This document shows positions 1 to 5,311 of a stretch of 7,378 nt of DNA, in pieces. Under the pieces are notes generated by a model. That model was not told where the DNA came from and did not search any database. It saw only the letters and a list, made by a program, of their open reading frames with translations. The position numbers were made by a program, and so were the translations under genes. The stretch's first letter is position 1. Each line of letters begins with the position of its first letter. The DNA comes from Thermoplasmatota archaeon (GTDB lineage Archaea; Thermoplasmatota; E2; DHVEG-1), in contig JAFGFQ010000141.1 of assembly GCA_016930995.1 (NCBI GenBank), forward strand, positions 1 to 7,378. The letters are read 5' to 3'.

Positions 1-825
1 CCACCATCGAAACTTGCTCCAAACGACATCACCTCAATCCCGGTGTTAGTCGAAAACCAGGGGAACTACAACGACACCTTTAACTTCCGCATTCGAACGG
101 AAACCGGATACCCTCTTGTCTTGACCAATAATGGGACGATTACGCTTCAACCCGGTCAACAAGGACATGCCCTTGTCGGGGTCGCAGTCCCCGCCAACGT
201 CCTTGACACCGGAACACTGCATTCTATCTTCATTGATACCTATTCTGTGGAACAACCAAACATCAGCATCGCATCGCAACGGATCTTCATCGAGACGCAA
301 GGCCTCTACGTCTCAGAAGAAAACAGCGTGTACATGATAGGAGCGTTCCTGATTTTCCTAGTCATCCTGTTCTTCTTTATCCACTGGAGACGAAAAACCT
401 CGGTACAAACCGGGAAAAAACCGGAGAAACCCTGGAAGATCCCCGACGAAGTTCATCACCTTGAGGAACTCAAACGAACCGATAAACATGCGTACGAACA
501 AGAACGCCTCATGATGGAAGAGGAATACAAATCCGCATTGTTTTGGTATAAAACTGCTCGTAAACGACCACAAAAAAAGGTGAGAATCAAAAAAACAAGA
601 AAAACCAATATATCTTTAATAAGCAGATTAACTCGTTCAATAGAAGCAATAGTGCTACCTACACAAACACAGAAAAAAAAGCTAAAGAACAACTCACTTG
701 TTCATTTGAATAAATCAAAGGAAAAGCTGGTTAAACGCCATCTCTCTACTATAGATTTTGAGAAAGAAAAAATTCTTGCGAAGATAAAAAGAGAACAGGA
801 AAAACAACGACGCAAACTTGCATAA
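1..825 (+). CDS. Membrane-anchored surface protein with extracellular beta-domain and basic cytoplasmic tail (5' partial)
   Basis: The reading frame is open from the first base, so the true start lies upstream; GTG at 43 is only an internal Val. The visible 274 residues begin with a beta-rich stretch (about 1-105) with N-glycosylation sequons (NDT, NGT, NIS) and a pattern like NEW3/CARDB-type Ig-like domains: a line on missing-fold text, a Pro-Gly-Gln turn, then VGVAVP. One hydrophobic helix follows at about 110-129, closed by WRRK. The tail is highly charged and probably cytoplasmic. Its first part is acidic and helical (EELKRTDKHAYEQERLMMEEE) and its last ~90 residues are strongly Lys/Arg-rich. 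The topology suggests an outer domain facing the S-layer side, one anchor and an inner tail that could bind nucleic acid, acidic proteins or lipid; this is inference. G+C falls sharply at about position 540 inside the gene. Exact function is unknown. Confidence 0.8.
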   Translation, partial: PPSKLAPNDITSIPVLVENQGNYNDTFNFRIRTETGYPLVLTNNGTITLQPGQQGHALVGVAVPANVLDTGTLHSIFIDTYSVEQPNISIASQRIFIETQGLYVSEENSVYMIGAFLIFLVILFFFIHWRRKTSVQTGKKPEKPWKIPDEVHHLEELKRTDKHAYEQERLMMEEEYKSALFWYKTARKRPQKKVRIKKTRKTNISLISRLTRSIEAIVLPTQTQKKKLKNNSLVHLNKSKEKLVKRHLSTIDFEKEKILAKIKREQEKQRRKLA

Positions 826-892
826 TTCATTTCACCTTTTACCTTCTTATTAAATGCCTTAGAGTAATCAAATGTACGTATATGTATCCTAC

Positions 893-902
893 GATACGTA
901 TC
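893..902. repeat. Perfect 10-bp palindrome GATACGTATC with a nearby TACGTAT copy
   Basis: GATACGTATC is its own reverse complement. TACGTAT at 875-881 can also pair with ATACGTA at 894-900, giving a 7-bp stem with a 12-base loop. It lies 68 bases after the stop of the first gene and about 65 bases ahead of the next TATA box. It could be a regulator site or a 3'-end structure; the sequence does not decide. Confidence 0.35.
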
Positions 903-961
903 AAGAAAAATCAATGGTTTTCCAGTAGAATCGTTTGTTCTGTTGCCGAATTTTCTGTTCC

Positions 962-974
962 AAACGTTTAAATA
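962..974 (+). promoter_or_regulatory. TATA-type promoter AAACGTTTAAATA for the gene at 1030
   Basis: TTTAAATA at 967-974 is a good archaeal TATA box and the preceding AAACG could serve as the BRE. Transcription would begin near 995-1000, giving a leader of roughly 30-35 bases to ATG 1030 that includes the G-run at 1014-1018. The same 13-mer occurs on the minus strand at 6775-6787. Confidence 0.6.
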
Positions 975-1029
975 AAATAACCTCTTATCTAATCATGAGA
1001 ATATCTATCATTTGGGGGATAGAAAGAGT

Positions 1030-1797
1030 ATGCAAAAAAATTTGATGAAGAAAAGCTTGGTTTGTGGAATAATTTTACTGTTTCTTAGCACGACCGTTGT
1101 ATCAAGTTCATCGATTCATGTACCAGAACCTTTGAGTACCATTTCTATTAGTGGCACTATCTATGGTCTTCCGCTTGATGGCACAGGTCCGGTTCCGGTG
1201 GAAAACGCAAAAGTGAGCCTCTTTGGTGGGAAACTCATCGGAGGAATTACCTTTGCTTTTGAAAAGAGCCTTCCGACAAATTCAGAGGGATACTACTCAT
1301 TTTCTGATATCCCTGTGGGGATTTTTTTTGTATTTGCGCGCAAACCTGGAGAATTTCTGCCTGGGTTCCGGCTTGTGCGGTTGACCTCGTCGCAACCAAC
1401 GAAACAAAATCAGGACATCAATATGATTCGACTTGGTGGGGGAAACAACAGCCAGGTTCACGTTGCAGTAATCCCAAGTTCTGGTTCGTTTAACGGCAGC
1501 ATGGGACCTAGACTTCATAGTAATCTAACTGTTGGAACTATTTGGGGAACATATCAGATGCGCAATCGAGGCGGTCGATTCACTGGTGAATGGAATGTGT
1601 TCTATCAAAATGTGAGTAAAACCGGAACGATGAGAGGTATGTTCCTAAGGTTTTTCGTCATCGGGCGAATAACAATTGATGAGATGAATCGAACGTTACC
1701 TATTATTGGGTTTATCCGGTTCACGAATGGCTCATTTGTGGGACGGTGCATGGCTCCAAGAGGGCCGGCGCTCTACTTCTGGGGAACGTCTAGTTAA
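1030..1797 (+). CDS. Secreted beta-rich protein with carboxypeptidase-regulatory-like domain
   Basis: From ATG 1030 this is a 255-residue protein with a clear signal peptide (KKSLVCGIILLFLSTTVVSSSS). I prefer this start because GGGGG at 1014-1018 lies just upstream as a plausible ribosome site. The in-frame TTG at 1012 would overlap that G-run. Residues about 39-134 look like a carboxypeptidase-regulatory/prealbumin-type beta-sandwich: SGTIYG at the start, VENAKVSLFGG, the turn TNSEGYYSFSDIP, then DINM at the end. Such domains usually act as rigid spacers or adhesion modules on surface proteins. Residues about 153-255 form a second, Gly-rich beta-domain with repeated motifs (GTIWGTY, GRFTGEW, GTMRGMF, GRITI, GFIRF, FVGRCMAP) that I cannot assign to a named family. 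Sequons (NNS, NGS, NLT, NVS, NRT) fit an exported glycoprotein. There is no membrane anchor, so it is released or bound to another surface protein. Confidence 0.85.
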   Translation: MQKNLMKKSLVCGIILLFLSTTVVSSSSIHVPEPLSTISISGTIYGLPLDGTGPVPVENAKVSLFGGKLIGGITFAFEKSLPTNSEGYYSFSDIPVGIFFVFARKPGEFLPGFRLVRLTSSQPTKQNQDINMIRLGGGNNSQVHVAVIPSSGSFNGSMGPRLHSNLTVGTIWGTYQMRNRGGRFTGEWNVFYQNVSKTGTMRGMFLRFFVIGRITIDEMNRTLPIIGFIRFTNGSFVGRCMAPRGPALYFWGTSS

Positions 1798-1808
1798 TTA
1801 CTTAATGA

Positions 1809-1814
1809 TTTTTT
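1809..1814 (+). terminator. Short T6 tract after the 1030-1797 gene
   Basis: Six T's lie 12 bases past the stop, with a second T-rich stretch (CCTTTTGTGTTTT) at 1824-1836. Archaeal polymerase can terminate on T-tracts without a hairpin, so this is a weak but plausible terminator before the next promoter. Confidence 0.35.
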
Positions 1815-1843
1815 AGAAACAGTCCTTTTGTGTTTTGGATACC

Positions 1844-1851
1844 TATTTAAA
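1844..1851 (+). promoter_or_regulatory. TATA box (TATTTAAA) for the beta-helix gene
   Basis: TATTTAAA sits 41 bases ahead of the TTG start at 1892. A transcript start near 1870 gives a leader of about 20 bases that contains AAGGGGA. Confidence 0.55.
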
Positions 1852-1878
1852 GGGGAAGAATGTTAATATTGTCTCATA

Positions 1879-1894
1879 AGGGGAATTATCGTTG
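1879..1894 (+). promoter_or_regulatory. G-run ribosome site that decides a TTG start
   Basis: AAGGGGA (1879-1885) is followed by an 8-base gap from the G-run to TTG at 1892. There is no in-frame ATG before the signal peptide, so TTG is the only start that keeps the peptide intact. The genes at 1030 and 3889 have the same G-run style of site. Confidence 0.55.
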
Positions 1895-3574
1895 AAGCTA
1901 GAAGTAGTCGTTCTTGGTATTGTTGTTCTATTTATTGGGTCATGTGCAATTCCAACAAATGGGCGGAGTCTTCAGAAGTCACAATTACCCTTTCAAGGTC
2001 ATTGGCTTTATGTTGGAGGTGTTGGACCTGGCAATTATTCCACGATTCAGGATGCAATTGATAATGCCAGTGATGGTGATACGGTGTTTGTGTTCCATGG
2101 GACGTATGTGGGGCATGTCAACATTAACAAATCGCTTACTCTCATTGGTGAGGATAAATATACGACAGTTATCTCAGGGTTTATGGCTTATACTGTGTCA
2201 ATTATCTCTGATCAGGTGACTATGAGGGGATTTACTATTCAAAATGGTGGGCGTCTTGGAGAGGGTGTTCGGATAGATTCTTGTTACACCACCTTTAATA
2301 ATAATGTTGTTGACATCCCGAAAGATGACATACGACTCGTTGGGGACAACAATATTATTTCTGATAATATCATCACTGCAAATATTTTTTATCTCTCGGG
2401 TAATGGGAATATCATCTCTACAAACTCCATTACAAATTTCTATTATGGAATCTTTTTGACGAATGCATGGGAAAGTATCATATCAAATAATTCTTTTTTT
2501 AACTCTGGCTTATTTTTTTCAGACAATGTAGCTACTGAAACGGTTGTCATAAATAATACGGTAAATGATAAAACGCTTGTTTTTCTTGATGATGAAGTCG
2601 ACTTGATAGTTCATGGAGGCGCAGGGCAAATAATACTGATGAATTGTACAAATATCACCGTTAAGGATCAAGAAATCCTTGATACAACAGTCGGGATACA
2701 AATCATTGAGTCGGCCACCTGTTTTATCTCCAATAATCTCATCGCGGGGAACCAGTATGGGATATCTCATCTCGGTTGGAACAATATCATAAAAAATAAC
2801 ATCATCATCGATAATAACAATGGCGTTCTCCTCTCTGGTGAGGGTAATACAATCTCTGACAATACCATTTCGAATAATAGTGTTGGTATTTACTGTGATG
2901 ATTCAACAAAGTACAATTGTATTGTCAATAACACAGTCATCCATAACTTTTTTGGCATGCAGCTTGATTTTGGTAGTGATTGTAATACTATCAGCTCTAA
3001 CACTATTCTCAATAATACTTATGGGATACGGATAGGTTCTATCGGGAATTGTATCTATCAAAACAATCTTATACAAAATACACAAAATGCTTATGATTCA
3101 TCGTTAAACACCTGGTATAATGCTGATCTTCATCAAGGAAATTTCTGGTCTGATTATTCAGGTGGGGATCTTAATCATGATGGGATAGGTGATACACCCT
3201 ATAACATCACTGGAGGAACAAGCCAAGATACGTATCCTTTGATACATCCTTATGGGGAGACTGACCTTGTTATACGATTTGTCCCCCATCTCTTTAATTC
3301 GGAACTTACCATTCAGAACACTGGTGTGACCACTGCGTTTTCCATTAATTGGACGTTTTTGATTGAAGGGGGGCCTCTTCTGTTCTGTAAGGGGGAATTC
3401 TCAGGTGGAATACGATCACTCCTTCCGGGAGAAGGAATCGTATTGCCCCTCCGGTTTTTGTTTTTTGGACTGGGAGCAATCAAAATACATATTTGGGGAA
3501 CGGCAGAGAACGCTCCGGTTGTTGAGACAACGATACATGGATTTCTCTTCTTATTTTTGTTTTTGATTCGATGA
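1892..3574 (+). CDS. Secreted right-handed parallel beta-helix protein (NosD/CASH-like)
   Basis: This 560-residue protein starts at TTG 1892 with a signal peptide (VVVLGIVVLFIGSCAIP). Residues 48-96 are the typical opening of NosD/pectinesterase-like beta-helices: NYSTIQDAIDNASDGDTVFV, then HGTY, an SLTLIGED turn and TTVISG. Residues about 100-415 are parallel beta-helix coils of 20-25 residues rich in Asn and Ile, such as NTISDNTISNNSVGIY, with many N-glycosylation sequons. The cap at 416-437 carries GNFWSDYSGGD and a D-x-N-x-D-G-x-G-D loop (Asp426, Asn428, Asp430, Asp434) that resembles a calcium site. The last part (456-560) is a separate beta-domain with an ELTIQNTGV motif, ending in an alternating Phe/Leu stretch (551-559) and a final Arg. 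Family members are surface or carbohydrate-binding proteins; some are lyases, but no catalytic residues can be assigned here. SGSC at 16-18 is only a poor lipobox. It has its own promoter. Confidence 0.88.
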   Translation: MKLEVVVLGIVVLFIGSCAIPTNGRSLQKSQLPFQGHWLYVGGVGPGNYSTIQDAIDNASDGDTVFVFHGTYVGHVNINKSLTLIGEDKYTTVISGFMAYTVSIISDQVTMRGFTIQNGGRLGEGVRIDSCYTTFNNNVVDIPKDDIRLVGDNNIISDNIITANIFYLSGNGNIISTNSITNFYYGIFLTNAWESIISNNSFFNSGLFFSDNVATETVVINNTVNDKTLVFLDDEVDLIVHGGAGQIILMNCTNITVKDQEILDTTVGIQIIESATCFISNNLIAGNQYGISHLGWNNIIKNNIIIDNNNGVLLSGEGNTISDNTISNNSVGIYCDDSTKYNCIVNNTVIHNFFGMQLDFGSDCNTISSNTILNNTYGIRIGSIGNCIYQNNLIQNTQNAYDSSLNTWYNADLHQGNFWSDYSGGDLNHDGIGDTPYNITGGTSQDTYPLIHPYGETDLVIRFVPHLFNSELTIQNTGVTTAFSINWTFLIEGGPLLFCKGEFSGGIRSLLPGEGIVLPLRFLFFGLGAIKIHIWGTAENAPVVETTIHGFLFLFLFLIR

Positions 3575-3610
3575 TGTTTCGTAAATGTTTAAAACACCTT
3601 ACCAAAAAAA

Positions 3611-3619
3611 CAAATATAG
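3611..3619 (+). promoter_or_regulatory. Probable TATA box of the small membrane-peptide gene
   Basis: CAAATATAG at 3611-3619 predicts a transcript start near 3640, just ahead of AGGTGG at 3651-3656. TTTAAAAC at 3588-3595 is an alternative or additional TATA box. Confidence 0.45.
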
Positions 3620-3637
3620 ATTACTGCAGAATTCTAT
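3616..3637. promoter_or_regulatory. 22-bp dyad, likely operator, between TATA box and transcript start
   Basis: Positions 3616-3637 form an interrupted palindrome centred on CTGCAG. Nine of the 11 base pairs match; only 3621/3632 and 3623/3630 do not. The outer arms are ATAGA and TCTAT. A dyad between the TATA box and the transcript start is a usual place for archaeal dimeric winged-helix repressors. Which protein binds is unknown. Confidence 0.5.
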
Positions 3638-3657
3638 CTTGTTCGTATTAAGGTGGT

Positions 3658-3780
3658 TTGAAATCCTCCATGATAGGTATAAGTAGCGTTGAAACGATGA
3701 TACAGAGCGCCATCCTTCTTGTTCTATTACTAATGATGTTTGTTTATTTCTCTACTGGTATCACGTATATTTTTATGTAG
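3658..3780 (+). CDS. Small single-pass membrane protein, 36-40 residues
   Basis: A short frame begins at TTG 3658 (40 residues, MKSSMIGISS...) or ATG 3670 (36 residues) and ends with TAG at 3778-3780. AGGTGG at 3651-3656 lies directly ahead and matches the archaeal anti-Shine-Dalgarno well; it is close to the TTG and 13 bases from the ATG. The peptide has a short polar N-terminus with one acidic residue (SSVETMIQ), then about 20 hydrophobic residues (SAILLVLLLMMFVYFSTG), and ends ITYIFM. It lies in what would otherwise be a 314-base gap and has a TATA box, an operator-like dyad and a ribosome site. I do not recognise a family. It could be a regulator or subunit of a membrane complex, or a toxin-like peptide, but nothing here selects among these. 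It might also be chance coding, hence moderate confidence. Confidence 0.5.
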   Translation: MKSSMIGISSVETMIQSAILLVLLLMMFVYFSTGITYIFM

Positions 3781-3795
3781 GGGTATCACCAGAAG

Positions 3796-3807
3796 GGACA
3801 TATGTCC
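3796..3807. promoter_or_regulatory. Perfect 12-bp palindrome GGACATATGTCC
   Basis: GGACATATGTCC is fully self-complementary. It lies 15 bases after the small membrane gene and about 40 bases upstream of the TATA box for the Cys-octad gene. A T7 tract follows at 3821-3827. It could be a regulator site for the downstream operon or a hairpin at the end of the upstream transcript. Confidence 0.4.
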
Positions 3808-3820
3808 TGTCCTAACACAG

Positions 3821-3827
3821 TTTTTTT
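3821..3827 (+). terminator. T7 tract after the small membrane gene
   Basis: Seven consecutive T's lie 41 bases past the TAG of the small gene and before the next TATA box. They are placed to end its transcript. Confidence 0.35.
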
Positions 3828-3840
3828 ACATAAAATCCTC

Positions 3841-3853
3841 TAAATATTTATAT
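3841..3853 (+). promoter_or_regulatory. TATA box region for the Cys-octad operon
   Basis: TAAATATTTATAT at 3841-3853 predicts a transcript start near 3872, leaving a short leader that carries AGGGGGAA (3878-3885) ahead of the start codon. Confidence 0.6.
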
Positions 3854-3888
3854 AGGATCTTCGTATGAGGTTCTTGTAGGGGGAAGTA

Positions 3889-4815
3889 TTGGATATGAAA
3901 CAAATACTGGAGAAAAAAATTATTCTGTTGAGTCTTGGAATCGCGGCTGCTCTGCTGATGCTTTCGTTTAGCTCAACTGTTGCGTTTCAGTCGATGAATG
4001 TCTCTGAAACACAGACGTACTCACCTCTTTTTCAACGTCGTTTGAACACGATAATTACCTCAGTGAACAGTCCTTCTTTTTCTTCATCATATCTTGGTCA
4101 GGATAAATCTCTTGGTATACCGCTTCCTACTCGAGAGATATTCTCAGAAGGGCTACTCATACAGCTATCGAGTCATGAAATCTCTGACCAGATAAATCAG
4201 TTGGATAGTTCCCTTTATACGAAATGGAGAGATATTGTATCCATCGCAGAGAACAACATTGAAGAAATCAACAGGGTCATTAGACAGGATTACGCATATT
4301 ATCAACGATTGTACGCTGAGTTCTCCGGTTTATCTGCTGAACAGGCGACAGAGCTATTTCTTGAAAAGCTCTCCCTGATTGATTGCCGGTCGTTATCCCA
4401 AGGCAATATCTTCTCGTCGTCTTGGCCATCTTTAGGGAATATTACTACACGACCAATCTGTAACATCACCAGTGGTCCGTTCTGCCAGGTTACTAGTCAA
4501 CCTATTTGTCAAATCACCACACAGCCTATTTGCCTTATTACAAAAGGGTTTTTTTGTTGGACAATCTATGGCCCTATTTGCCCAACAACTGGGATTAAAT
4601 GCCATCCTCCGACATCCCGACCCGTGTTATGTGGCATCTTTGCTGCAGCAGGAAAAATTTTAAAAGCCATTATTATTGTCCTGCTGCTTGCGACGGTGAT
4701 ATTCGTTCCTCTGGCTATTCTTTCCTTGGTGTTTATCACCGTATTTAACCCGGAACGATGCGAGCAGATCCATGAGAGAATCACTCTTTGGTTCAATTGC
4801 ACCGTACCTGAGTAA
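3889..4815 (+). CDS. Exported membrane protein with six tandem Cys octads
   Basis: This 308-residue protein starts at TTG 3889 or ATG 3895; AGGGGG at 3878-3883 fits either. The signal peptide or N-terminal anchor is at 10-33 (KIILLSLGIAAALLMLSFSS). A Ser-rich stretch follows, then a helical region at about 95-165 (EISDQINQLDSSLYTKW, ENNIEEINRVIRQDYAYYQR). Residues 184-231 are six uninterrupted octads of the form [N/Q/L/W]-[I/V/T]-[T/I]-x-x-[P/F]-[I/F]-C, with Cys at 191, 199, 207, 215, 223 and 231, and a degenerate seventh unit ending at Cys238. Further Cys are at 166 and 248. A long hydrophobic segment (about 257-286, with Pro274) anchors the C-terminus, and a 20-residue tail has two more Cys. 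The fixed spacing suggests a disulfide-stapled stalk or a metal or cluster-binding strip outside the cell; this is inference. I recognise no family. The gene downstream follows after 26 bases and probably shares its transcript. Confidence 0.8.
   Translation: MDMKQILEKKIILLSLGIAAALLMLSFSSTVAFQSMNVSETQTYSPLFQRRLNTIITSVNSPSFSSSYLGQDKSLGIPLPTREIFSEGLLIQLSSHEISDQINQLDSSLYTKWRDIVSIAENNIEEINRVIRQDYAYYQRLYAEFSGLSAEQATELFLEKLSLIDCRSLSQGNIFSSSWPSLGNITTRPICNITSGPFCQVTSQPICQITTQPICLITKGFFCWTIYGPICPTTGIKCHPPTSRPVLCGIFAAAGKILKAIIIVLLLATVIFVPLAILSLVFITVFNPERCEQIHERITLWFNCTVPE
4438..4581 (+). repeat. Six in-frame 24-bp tandem coding repeats (Cys octads)
   Basis: Six units of exactly 24 bases each encode eight residues ending in Cys. 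The best conserved are NITTRPIC, NITSGPFC, QVTSQPIC and QITTQPIC; LITKGFFC and WTIYGPIC have drifted. Third codon positions vary between units, so the repeat is kept at protein level rather than being a recent DNA duplication. Confidence 0.8.
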
Positions 4816-4841
4816 TGGAGAATAATAAACGGAGATAAAAA

Positions 4842-5150
4842 ATGGTAGAAGAAAAGAAAGAACCCGTGAAGACCGATGAAGAAAAGCACACAACCTCAAG
4901 TCCTTCTAAAGCCTCCTATACGATGAATGAGGTTTTTAAGATTACAGATGACATCTTTGCTCTCTCTAAAGAACGAGAATATCCTCTTGGTGCCTTTGTT
5001 CACGGGTTGATTTTTGCATTGGAGTTTGCCCAGCAGTCCTATCAGATTCCTCAGCAGCAGCTTGCAGAGATAAAAAGGGATTGTCGCCGCTATGTTGATG
5101 AGATCGTCCGTATGAATGCACAGAAGATGCCGCCAGCGCCTAAGAAATAA
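4842..5150 (+). CDS. Conserved-looking 102-residue soluble protein, function unknown
   Basis: The start ATG 4842 is set by GGAGAT at 4831-4836, with a 7-base gap after GGAG. The protein has a charged, disordered N-terminus (about 1-25, Glu/Lys/Thr/Ser-rich), then a compact, probably all-helical domain at about 26-95: YTMNEVFKITDDIFALSKE, YPLGAFVHGLIFALEFAQQSY, and a helix QQQLAEIKRDCRRYVDEIVRM. The tail is PPAPKK. It has no signal peptide or membrane helix, so it should be cytoplasmic. It lies 26 bases after the Cys-octad gene with no promoter visible between them, so the two are probably co-transcribed and may interact through the membrane protein's short inner tail, if that tail is cytoplasmic. 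I do not recognise a family; the helical domain could be a dimerisation or adaptor module. Confidence 0.75.
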   Translation: MVEEKKEPVKTDEEKHTTSSPSKASYTMNEVFKITDDIFALSKEREYPLGAFVHGLIFALEFAQQSYQIPQQQLAEIKRDCRRYVDEIVRMNAQKMPPAPKK

Positions 5151-5186
5151 TCTCCTATACGAGGATCTGAAAATATACTTGCAATG

Positions 5187-5210
5187 AACGTTTTTTCTTG
5201 CTTTTCTTTA
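5187..5210 (+). terminator. T-rich terminator of the Cys-octad operon
   Basis: TTTTTT at 5191-5196 followed by CTTGCTTTTCTTT lies about 40 bases beyond the stop at 5150 and ahead of the regulator promoter. It fits a T-tract archaeal terminator. Confidence 0.5.
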
Positions 5211-5231
5211 GTTACGGTCCATTGAAATGAC

Positions 5232-5249
5232 ATGCAGGTACGTATGCAT
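5232..5249. promoter_or_regulatory. Inverted repeat ATGCA-N8-TGCAT next to the regulator promoter
   Basis: ATGCA (5232-5236) and TGCAT (5245-5249) form 5-bp arms around an 8-base spacer. The repeat ends 8 bases before the TATA box of the regulator gene. This is a reasonable place for autoregulation or activation by a dimeric factor. The arms are short, so chance cannot be excluded. Confidence 0.35.
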
Positions 5250-5257
5250 CCATAAAC

Positions 5258-5265
5258 TATAAAAA
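5258..5265 (+). promoter_or_regulatory. TATA box (TATAAAAA) for the regulator gene
   Basis: TATAAAAA predicts a transcript start near 5286. That lies after the in-frame ATG at 5276, so it argues for translation from ATG 5312, which has GGATGGTG at 5297-5304 with a 7-base gap. Confidence 0.6.
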
Positions 5266-5311
5266 AACACACGGCATGTGTTATTTCAAATATATTGGAT
5301 GGTGTTCGTGG

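Noticed and set aside
1937..1948. Lipobox for lipid anchoring of the beta-helix protein (IGSC)
   Set aside because: The -3 residue is Ile and the fit is poor; an ordinary signal peptide explains the segment as well.
2031..3200. Asn-rich repeats of the beta-helix gene as DNA tandem repeats or a CRISPR-like array
   Set aside because: Units vary in length and sequence at DNA level and are explained by protein beta-helix coils in an open frame.
4566..4899. Minus-strand frames of 79 and 107 residues
   Set aside because: They are antisense shadows of the Cys-octad gene and the start of the next gene, with no promoter or ribosome site.
5276..5311. Longer N-terminus of the regulator from ATG 5276
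   Set aside because: The TATA box at 5258 would start transcription about 10 bases downstream of this ATG, and ATG 5312 has a good ribosome site.
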